Positions 1 through 5,841 of a stretch of 14,074 bases of DNA are shown piece after piece. Source of the DNA: Gammaproteobacteria bacterium. GTDB taxonomy: Bacteria > Pseudomonadota > Gammaproteobacteria > JAPPPA01. Each line of letters begins with the position of its first letter. The first letter of the stretch is position 1. Below the pieces are notes generated by a model. That model was not told the origin of the DNA. It did not search any database and saw nothing but the letters and a program-made list of their open reading frames with translations. The DNA is taken from NCBI GenBank assembly GCA_028817755.1, contig JAPPPA010000003.1:1-14074 (forward strand). Direction: 5' to 3'. Both the position numbers and the translations under genes were made by a program.

Positions 1-1046
1 CGGTAGATGGTTATGCCGTGACGCATGCTGATTTGGCAGTACAGCCCTTAACGGTTGAGGGTGAAATTCCGGCTGGCGGCATGGATAGCGCGCCGATACA
101 CAAACCCAACACTGCCGTTCGCATTTTCACCGGTGGTTTTGTGCCGCAAGGTGCGGATACGGTTATCCGCCAAGAATATACGGCGCTAGAAGGCGGCAAA
201 CTCTCTACGACTGAAGAGGTAGCCAAAGGCGCCGACTTCCGCCAGCAGGGCGAAGAAGTGCAACATGGTGCATTGCTTGCCAAGGCTGGCAGCAAGCTCA
301 CGCCGGGTTTGATTGGCTCCTTAAGTAACAGCGGAATCGTCGAGTTGGCGGTATATCAACAACCACGCGTTCGCGTGCTTATTACCGGCAATGAGGTTAT
401 CCCGCCCGGCAATGATTTAAAACCGGGACAGGTTTACGACGCTAACGGCGCGACTTGCCTCAATTTCTTTAAAGCCCAAGGTATTAAAGACTTGTCGGTG
501 CAATGGGTAAAAGACGACGCGGATACCGTAAAGTCGGCGATGCAAAACGCGCTAGATGAATGCGATTTGCTGATTACCACCGGTGGCGTTTCGGTGGGCG
601 ATTACGATTACATTCCGAGCAGTTGCGACGCGCTTGGCGCGGCAACCATTTTCCACAAAGTGGCCCAAAAACCGGGCATGCCGTTGTTGTTTGCCACGCT
701 AGAAAACAAAGCCATTCTCGGCTTGCCCGGCAACCCCGCTGCGGTGGCCGTGAATCTAAACCTCTATGCCAAGCGCATTTTAGATTTGTTTGGTGGTTGC
801 ACCATGCCGGGGCCGATTTGGCACAAAGCCCTGTTGTTAGATGATATCCGCGCTGATGGTCGGCGCGACCGTTGGGTGCGTATGCACCAAAGCGTCAACG
901 AAAATGGCCAAATCACGCTAGGCCGATTGCGCCACCAAGCCTCACATATGCTCACCAATATGAACGAGGCTAATGCCTTGATTCGCGTTTTTACGGCTAC
1001 CGATTTGGCGGCGGGCGATGTGATTGATTGGTGTCCTGCGAGCTAG
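1..1046 (+). CDS. moeA: Molybdopterin molybdenumtransferase MoeA, 5'-truncated by window edge
   Basis: MoeA inserts molybdate into adenylated molybdopterin in the cytoplasm to finish the molybdenum cofactor. The reading frame is open from base 3 and begins with VDGYAV, the conserved MoeA motif near residue 60-70 in full-length homologues, so roughly the first 60 residues lie upstream of the window. About 347 residues are visible. Other family landmarks are GGFVPQGADTVIRQE, ITGNEV, the MPT-binding-fold stretch TTGGVSVGDYDYI (about base 578-615) and GLPGNPAAVAVNLNLY (about 721-768), followed by the small beta-barrel C-terminal domain. The stop TAG (1044-1046) lies 4 bases before the ATG of the pqiA-like gene. 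Its place ahead of nirBD-nasA suggests it supplies cofactor for NasA, although MoeA also serves other molybdoenzymes. The call is sure; only the 5' end is unseen. Confidence 0.96.
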   Translation, partial: VDGYAVTHADLAVQPLTVEGEIPAGGMDSAPIHKPNTAVRIFTGGFVPQGADTVIRQEYTALEGGKLSTTEEVAKGADFRQQGEEVQHGALLAKAGSKLTPGLIGSLSNSGIVELAVYQQPRVRVLITGNEVIPPGNDLKPGQVYDANGATCLNFFKAQGIKDLSVQWVKDDADTVKSAMQNALDECDLLITTGGVSVGDYDYIPSSCDALGAATIFHKVAQKPGMPLLFATLENKAILGLPGNPAAVAVNLNLYAKRILDLFGGCTMPGPIWHKALLLDDIRADGRRDRWVRMHQSVNENGQITLGRLRHQASHMLTNMNEANALIRVFTATDLAAGDVIDWCPAS

Positions 1047-1050
1047 GCGT

Positions 1051-1521
1051 ATGCGCCAACTCACGCGTATTCAGCGCATTTTGGTGCAGCTATTGCTGCT
1101 AAGCAGCTTGGCTCTGCTATTGATTGGCGTTTTTAGCCCGCTGATTCAGCTCACACAATTTTGGTTTTTTACTAATCAAACCAGCTTGGCTTCGGCCATT
1201 GTTCAGCTGTTTGAACATGGCGAATGGCTGTTGGCAGGCATTGTGGCGGTGTTTTCGGTTGTTTTCCCTATCATTAAAACGCTGTTTACCTTGGTGTTGG
1301 TGAGTTTTTCCAATAACCAAGTAACACCCAAACAGCTGCGTTTTTTGGCGCAACTGGGTAAGTGGTCAATGCTCGATGTGTTTATCGTTGCACTGATTGT
1401 GACCGCTGCAAAACTGGGCGCTTTGGCCGAAGCTGAAGTGCAATATGGCTTGTATCTGTTACTCGTCTCAACCTTGTTAAACCTTTGTATATCAGTGTTC
1501 TTGGAGCGTCAGTCCGACTGA
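1051..1521 (+). CDS. Paraquat-inducible protein A (PqiA-domain) inner-membrane protein
   Basis: A 156-residue integral membrane protein of the single-domain PqiA family. Four hydrophobic segments are visible at about residues 8-30, 58-85, 107-125 and 131-152. The family signature is the stretch before helix 3, LGKWSMLDVFIVAL (about residues 102-115). PqiA proteins in Enterobacteria are linked to envelope lipid transport together with PqiB/MCE proteins; no MCE partner is present here and the role of single-domain copies is unclear. I chose ATG 1051, 4 bases after the moeA stop. A TTG at 1024 in the same frame would overlap moeA by 23 bases and adds a charged, non-conserved extension. The ribosome binding site is weak (AGG about 1045-1047), so translation is probably coupled to moeA. 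No nitrate-related function is evident. Confidence 0.85.
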   Translation: MRQLTRIQRILVQLLLLSSLALLLIGVFSPLIQLTQFWFFTNQTSLASAIVQLFEHGEWLLAGIVAVFSVVFPIIKTLFTLVLVSFSNNQVTPKQLRFLAQLGKWSMLDVFIVALIVTAAKLGALAEAEVQYGLYLLLVSTLLNLCISVFLERQSD

Positions 1522-1525
1522 TTAA

Positions 1526-1559
1526 TGCTGGCTTTTGCGCATTGCAGCAAAAGTTGGCA
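1526..1559 (+). repeat. Inverted repeat upstream of the nirB promoter
   Basis: CTTTTGC at 1532-1538 is the exact reverse complement of GCAAAAG at 1547-1553, around an 8-base centre. As RNA the stem extends outward by three G-U wobbles and TGC/GCA to 13 pairs (1526-1538 with 1547-1559). It starts 5 bases after the pqiA-like stop codon and its right arm runs into the -24 element. No T-run follows, so it is not a standard intrinsic terminator. It could be an operator or a processing hairpin on read-through RNA. Confidence 0.6.
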
Positions 1560-1571
1560 CCGCTCTTGCTT
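1554..1571 (+). promoter_or_regulatory. Sigma-54 (RpoN) -24/-12 promoter for nirB-nirD-nasC-nasA
   Basis: The sequence TTGGCACCGCTCTTGCTT matches the RpoN consensus TTGGCAC-N5-TTGCT, with the diagnostic GG (1556-1557) and GC (1568-1569) exactly 10 bases apart. Initiation would be expected about 12 bases after the GC, near 1580-1582, giving a leader of roughly 46 bases before the nirB ATG. Sigma-54 with NtrC is an established route for nitrogen control of nitrate assimilation genes (for example the Klebsiella nas operon), which fits the position. No convincing NtrC site was recognised within pqiA, so the activator is inferred. No good -35/-10 promoter was seen in the same gap. Confidence 0.85.
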
Positions 1572-1626
1572 AACCCCTCGCAACACGTAGGAAAGGCGCC
1601 AATGAGGGTGCCCAGAGGGTTAAGCA
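1567..1626 (+). promoter_or_regulatory. Long inverted repeat masking the nirB ribosome binding site
   Basis: The left arm TGCTTAACCC plus TC (1567-1579, one C bulged at 1577) is complementary to the right arm GAGGGTTAAGCA (1615-1626). The right arm holds the nirB Shine-Dalgarno sequence AGAGGG (1614-1619), 7 bases before the ATG, so the stem would hide it. The left arm overlaps the -12 element and ends just before the predicted sigma-54 start site. It would therefore be present only in RNA made from an upstream promoter. The hexaloop hairpin sits inside the loop of this stem. Confidence 0.6.
1595..1612 (+). promoter_or_regulatory. Leader hairpin with A1/G4 hexaloop (ANTAR-target-like)
   Basis: GGCGCC (1595-1600) pairs with GGTGCC (1607-1612) in six pairs, one of them G-U, closing a six-base loop AATGAG (1601-1606). 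RNA targets of ANTAR antiterminators such as NasR, NasT and EutV are hairpins with six-base loops carrying A at position 1 and G at position 4, which this loop has. Those targets normally consist of two such hairpins followed by a terminator. A clean second hexaloop hairpin and a terminator are not visible here, so this is a candidate only. It lies within the predicted leader and just ahead of the nirB ribosome binding site. Confidence 0.45.
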
Positions 1627-4206
1627 ATGAAAAATGCCAAGATTTTAGAGCCAGACGCTCCTATCTCAGCCAACAAAGAAAAACAGACTGTTGTTGTTAT
1701 CGGCAACGGCATGGTCGGCCACAAATTTATTGAGCAGCTGCAGGAAGCAAAAGCCGCTGGCCAAGGTGATTACGAAATCATCACCTTCTGCGAAGAGCCA
1801 CTACTGGCTTACGACCGCGTACATCTTTCTGAATACTTCGGCGGCAAATCAGCCGACGATTTATCGCTAGTCACCCCCGGCTTTTACGAAGACAACGGCA
1901 TTAAAGTGCTGTTGAACGAAAAAGCCACCGGCATCGACCGTGACGCCAAAACCGTAACCGGCAGCCAAGGCACCGTTGTTGAATACGACAAGCTGGTAAT
2001 GGCGACCGGCTCTTACCCATTTGTACCGCCGGTACCGGGCAAAGAACGCGACGACGTATTTGTATACCGCACCATCGACGACCTCGACCAAATGATGGAA
2101 TGCAGCAAGCGCGGCAAAGTTGGCGTGGTTGTGGGCGGTGGTCTACTGGGCTTAGAAGCCGCGAATGCACTCAAGAATCTTGGCCTTGAAGCGCATGTAG
2201 TGGAATTCGCCCCCGGCTTGATGGGCGTGCAGCTGGACCAAGGCGGTTCAGACATGTTGCGCACCAAAATTGAAGAACTGGGCGTGCAAGTGCACACCAG
2301 CAAAAACACCCAACAGATTGTGGATGGCGACGACTGCACGCACCGCATGGAGTTTGCTGACGGCACCAGCCTTGAGACCGACATGATCGTGTTCTCGGCC
2401 GGTATTCGCCCACAAGACGAGCTGGCACGCGAGTTTGGTCTGGAGATTGGCGAGCGCGGCGGCATCATTATTGATGACAACTGCATCACCTCAGACCCCA
2501 ACGTATACGCCATTGGCGAATGCGCGCTATACGACAACATGATTTACGGCCTAGTGGCGCCGGGTTATGCCATGGCGCAGGCCGCGGTTGATCACATTAC
2601 TGGCTCGCTAAAATCGACCTTTGCTGGCGCCGACATGAGCACCAAGCTAAAACTGCTTGGTGTAGACGTTTGCTCAATTGGCGACGCGCATTGCCGCACC
2701 GAAGGCGCACAGGCTTACACCTTTGTGGATGAAACCGCGCAGACCTACAAAAAGCTGGTGGTTGATGCCGATAAGAAACGCGTTTTGGGCGCGGTATTGG
2801 TTGGCGACGGCGATGCCTACGGCAACCTGCTGCAAATGAAACTGAACGATATGGACTTACCGGAAACCCCGGAAGCTCTTATCTTGCCTAGCGTTGATGG
2901 CGAAGCCGCAGCGGGTTTGGGCGTAGACGCACTACCAGATACCGCACAAATTTGTAGCTGTAACAACGTGACGAAAGGCGACCTTTGTTCGGCGATCGCT
3001 AGCGGTTGCACCGATATGGGGCAACTAAAAGATTGCACCAAGGCCGCTACCGCTTGTGGCGGTTGTGCCGCGCTAACCAAGCAGGTTTTGGATAACGAGC
3101 TAGAGAAGCAAGGCATCGAGGTTGATAAATCAATCTGCGAACACTTTGCTTATACCCGCCAAGAGCTGGAACACATTATTCGCGTAGAGAAGATTAAAAC
3201 CTTTACCGAATTGATGGAGAAGCACGGCGAAGGCCACGGCTGCGATATTTGTAAGCCAACCGTTGGTTCTATTTTGGCGTCTACTTGGAACGAATACGTG
3301 CTGAAGCCTCAGCATTCAGTACTACAAGACACCAACGACCGTGCCCTTGCGAATATGCAGAAAAACGGCACCTACTCGGTTGTACCACGTGTGCCTGGCG
3401 GTGAAATCACGCCTGACAAGCTGATCGTATTGGGTGAGGTCGCGAAGAAATACAACCTTTACACCAAGATCACCGGTGGTCAGCGTATCGATTTGTTCGG
3501 AGCGCAGTTGCACGAGCTACCGCTGATTTGGGAAGAGCTTATCGCGGCTGGTTTTGAAACCGGTCAGGCTTACGGTAAGTCGGTTCGTACCGTGAAATCT
3601 TGCGTGGGTTCTACCTGGTGCCGCTACGGCGTACAAGATTCTGTGGGCATGGCGATCTTTATTGAGGAGCGCTACAAAGGCCTACGTTCGCCACACAAAC
3701 TAAAGTTTGCGGTTTCTGGCTGTACTCGCGAGTGCGCCGAAGCCCAGAGTAAAGACGTGGGCGTGATTGCTACCGAAAACGGCTGGAACCTTTATGTTTC
3801 CGGCAACGGCGGCATGAAACCTCGCCACGCTGATTTGATCGCGTCTGATTTGGATGACGAAACCCTAATAAAATACATCGACCGCTACTTGATGTTCTAC
3901 ATCCGCACCGCGGACCGCCTACAGCGCACCAGCGTGTGGACCGAGAACCTAGAAGGCGGCGTTGATTACATTCGCGAAGTGGTTTGCGAAGACAGCTTAG
4001 GCATTGGCGCCGAGCTGGAAGAGCAAATGGAACTGATCGTTGACACCTTCCAATGTGAGTGGAAAACCACCGTGGAAGACCCAGAGCGTCGTAAGCACTT
4101 CCAACACTTTGTGAACAGCAAAGAAACCGACAGCAACATTAAATGGGTTGATGAGCGCGGCCAGATTCGCCCAGCCCAAAAGACTGAACTTGAGGCAGAG
4201 GTTTAA
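1627..4206 (+). CDS. nirB: Assimilatory NAD(P)H-nitrite reductase, large (siroheme) subunit NirB
   Basis: Cytoplasmic enzyme reducing nitrite to ammonium with six electrons from NAD(P)H. At 859 residues it matches the usual length. Domains in order: FAD-binding fold with GNGMVG (26-31) and ATGSYPF (126-132); NAD-binding GGGLLG (170-175); FAD contact YAIGEC (about 294-299); the C-terminal reductase domain; a BFD-type [2Fe-2S] domain with C443/C445 and C477/C480; then the nitrite/sulfite reductase halves carrying the siroheme-[4Fe-4S] cysteines C659, C665, C699 and C703 (CX5C and CX3C). All cofactor residues are present. ATG 1627 is the first in-frame start, since TAA sits in frame at 1621; the ribosome binding site is AGAGGG at 1614-1619. 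nirD follows after 2 bases. Transcription is probably from the sigma-54 promoter at 1554-1571. Confidence 0.98.
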   Translation: MKNAKILEPDAPISANKEKQTVVVIGNGMVGHKFIEQLQEAKAAGQGDYEIITFCEEPLLAYDRVHLSEYFGGKSADDLSLVTPGFYEDNGIKVLLNEKATGIDRDAKTVTGSQGTVVEYDKLVMATGSYPFVPPVPGKERDDVFVYRTIDDLDQMMECSKRGKVGVVVGGGLLGLEAANALKNLGLEAHVVEFAPGLMGVQLDQGGSDMLRTKIEELGVQVHTSKNTQQIVDGDDCTHRMEFADGTSLETDMIVFSAGIRPQDELAREFGLEIGERGGIIIDDNCITSDPNVYAIGECALYDNMIYGLVAPGYAMAQAAVDHITGSLKSTFAGADMSTKLKLLGVDVCSIGDAHCRTEGAQAYTFVDETAQTYKKLVVDADKKRVLGAVLVGDGDAYGNLLQMKLNDMDLPETPEALILPSVDGEAAAGLGVDALPDTAQICSCNNVTKGDLCSAIASGCTDMGQLKDCTKAATACGGCAALTKQVLDNELEKQGIEVDKSICEHFAYTRQELEHIIRVEKIKTFTELMEKHGEGHGCDICKPTVGSILASTWNEYVLKPQHSVLQDTNDRALANMQKNGTYSVVPRVPGGEITPDKLIVLGEVAKKYNLYTKITGGQRIDLFGAQLHELPLIWEELIAAGFETGQAYGKSVRTVKSCVGSTWCRYGVQDSVGMAIFIEERYKGLRSPHKLKFAVSGCTRECAEAQSKDVGVIATENGWNLYVSGNGGMKPRHADLIASDLDDETLIKYIDRYLMFYIRTADRLQRTSVWTENLEGGVDYIREVVCEDSLGIGAELEEQMELIVDTFQCEWKTTVEDPERRKHFQHFVNSKETDSNIKWVDERGQIRPAQKTELEAEV

Positions 4207-4208
4207 TC

Positions 4209-4550
4209 ATGAATGCAGTAGCCCAAACCAATGATCTAGCCACACAAGTTTGCGAGTTGGATTTTATTCCTGAGCACGGCGGCGTTTGCGCCCTAGTAGA
4301 AGGCCAGCAAGTGGCGGTCTTCAAGCTTGGCGGCAAAGTGCTTGCTATCGACAACTACGACCCGTTTTCAGAAGCCTATGTGCTTTCGCGCGGCATTGTT
4401 GGCGACCTAAAAGGTCAGCTAGTGATCGCCTCGCCGGTTTATAAGCAGCACTTCAATCTTGAAACAGGCGTCTGCTTGGAAGACGAAGAAGTGACTTTGA
4501 AAACTTGGGAAACCGAGGTCGTAGACGGGATCGTTTACGTTAAGCACTAA
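4209..4550 (+). CDS. nirD: Nitrite reductase small subunit NirD
   Basis: A 113-residue Rieske-fold protein that partners NirB in the NADH-nitrite reductase. The fold is recognisable (GGVCALVEGQQVAVFKL, then VLSRGIVGDLKG, then SPVYKQHFNLETGVCLED), but the CXH and CXXH iron-sulfur ligands of true Rieske proteins are absent: the expected sites read YDPF and SPVYKQHF. This is normal for the NirD family, which binds no cluster. The ATG lies 2 bases after the nirB stop with an AGAGG-type site inside the end of nirB (about 4197-4201), so the two are co-translated. The nasC-like gene begins 5 bases downstream. Confidence 0.95.
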   Translation: MNAVAQTNDLATQVCELDFIPEHGGVCALVEGQQVAVFKLGGKVLAIDNYDPFSEAYVLSRGIVGDLKGQLVIASPVYKQHFNLETGVCLEDEEVTLKTWETEVVDGIVYVKH

Positions 4551-4555
4551 TCGCT

Positions 4556-5797
4556 ATGACTGATAAACAGAAGCTCGTAGTCATCGGCAACGGCATGGCC
4601 GGGATGCGTACGGTCGAGGAGCTGCTAGAAGTCGCTCCCGATATGTACGACATCACCGTGTTTGGCGCCGAGCCGCATGGCAACTACAACCGCATTATGT
4701 TGTCGCCAGTCTTGGCGGGCGAAAAAACGCTCGACGAGATCATGCTCAACACGCCGGAATGGTATGCGGCTAATAACATCACTCTACATACCGGTGATCC
4801 GGTCGTTGATGTACAACGCGGCCGTCGCGTGGTGGTGTCCGAGTCTGGTCTAGAAGTGCCTTATGACCGCCTACTAATCGCCACCGGTTCGCACCCATTT
4901 ATTCTGCCGGTGCCGGGTAAAGACTTGCCGGGCGTGGTGTCTTTCCGTGACGCGCATGACGTAGACACCATGCTAGAAGCGGCCGAAGAACATCAGCACG
5001 CCGTCGTGATTGGTGGTGGCTTGCTGGGCTTAGAGGCTGCTCACGGCTTGCAAAAACGCGGCATGACCGTGACCGTAGTGCATATCTTTGAAAACCTGAT
5101 GGAACGTCAACTCGACGAGCTATCGGCTCATCTGCTCAAACAATCGCTGGAAGAAAAAGGCGTGGAATTTGAGATGGGCGAGCAAACTCACGCACTGCTT
5201 GGCAAAAAGCGAGTGGAAGCGCTGCAGTTTGCTAATGGCCGCAAGATTCCAGCATCGCTAGTAGTAATGGCTGCTGGTGTGCGCCCGAATATTGATCTGG
5301 CGCAGCAAATTGGTCTGCACTGTGAGCGTGGCATTGTCGTGAACGACACCATGCAAACCTACGACCCGAAAATTTATGCGGTCGGCGAGTGCGTGCAGCA
5401 CCGTGGCACTTGTTACGGTTTGGTTGCGCCGCTGTGGGATCAGGCCAAGATTTGCGCCAACCACCTTGCCAGCCATGGCATTGGTAGCTATGCCGGAACG
5501 GTGGTTTCTACCACGCTGAAAGTGAGCGGTATCAATCTATTTTCGGCAGGCCAATTTAATGGCGGCGAAGACACCGAATCGTTGGTGTATCGCGACCCGA
5601 AAAAACAGATCTACAAACGCCTTGTTATCCAAGACAACAAGCTTATCGGCGCCGTGATGTACGGCGAAGCCGCTGATGGTGCTTGGTATTTTGAACTGAT
5701 CCAAAACGGCACCGACATTAGCGCTGCCCGCCAAAAACTGATTTTTGGTAAAGCCTATGCCGAACCGCTGCTTGAGAAAATCGCAGCCGCTGCCTAA
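4556..5797 (+). CDS. nasC: FAD/NAD(P)H oxidoreductase, electron-transfer subunit of assimilatory nitrate reductase (NasC/NasB type)
   Basis: A 413-residue flavoprotein expected to take electrons from NAD(P)H and pass them to NasA in the cytoplasm. Visible motifs are FAD-binding GNGMAG (11-16), ATGSHPF (109-115), NAD-binding GGGLLG (153-158) and FAD-contacting YAVGEC (274-279), then the C-terminal domain common to NirB-type reductases. It is a clear paralogue of the first ~410 residues of NirB, sharing VVIGNGM, FILPVPGK/FVPPVPGK and GGGLLGLEAA. It ends right after this domain (KIAAAA) and has no CXC/CXXC cysteines, so no [2Fe-2S] cluster, unlike the longer Klebsiella NasC. No Shine-Dalgarno is evident at ATG 4556, 5 bases after the nirD stop, which suggests translational coupling. 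Naming varies between nasB and nasC; the partner role is inferred from position next to nasA. Confidence 0.85.
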   Translation: MTDKQKLVVIGNGMAGMRTVEELLEVAPDMYDITVFGAEPHGNYNRIMLSPVLAGEKTLDEIMLNTPEWYAANNITLHTGDPVVDVQRGRRVVVSESGLEVPYDRLLIATGSHPFILPVPGKDLPGVVSFRDAHDVDTMLEAAEEHQHAVVIGGGLLGLEAAHGLQKRGMTVTVVHIFENLMERQLDELSAHLLKQSLEEKGVEFEMGEQTHALLGKKRVEALQFANGRKIPASLVVMAAGVRPNIDLAQQIGLHCERGIVVNDTMQTYDPKIYAVGECVQHRGTCYGLVAPLWDQAKICANHLASHGIGSYAGTVVSTTLKVSGINLFSAGQFNGGEDTESLVYRDPKKQIYKRLVIQDNKLIGAVMYGEAADGAWYFELIQNGTDISAARQKLIFGKAYAEPLLEKIAAAA

Positions 5798-5807
5798 ATA
5801 CGGACTT

Positions 5808-5826
5808 TGCTCGGCTTGGCCGAGCA
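5808..5826 (+). promoter_or_regulatory. Intercistronic hairpin between nasC-like gene and nasA
   Basis: TGCTCGGC (5808-5815) and GCCGAGCA (5819-5826) form a perfect 8-pair, GC-rich stem with a 3-base loop. It lies in the only sizeable gap inside the nirB-nasA unit, 4 bases before the nasA ribosome binding site AGGAAAG (5830-5836). No T-run follows, so it is not an ordinary terminator. An mRNA stabilising or processing role that sets the relative level of NasA is plausible but unproven. Confidence 0.6.
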
Positions 5827-5841
5827 CACAGGAAAGAATCC

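Noticed and set aside
1024..1050. TTG start for the PqiA-like protein overlapping moeA
   Set aside because: It adds nine residues without homology character and no ribosome binding site; ATG 1051 directly after moeA is simpler.
1388..1402. GCAC-N-GTGAC-like stretch within pqiA as an NtrC site
   Set aside because: Only a loose, asymmetric match to the NtrC dyad; not strong enough to list as a site.
2013..2540. 175-codon open frame on the - strand inside nirB
   Set aside because: Antisense shadow of conserved NirB coding sequence, Ser/Pro-rich as expected from such shadows.
4209..4550. NirD as a true Rieske ferredoxin
   Set aside because: The cysteine/histidine cluster ligands are missing, which is normal for NirD, so no iron-sulfur cluster is claimed and no mutation is implied.
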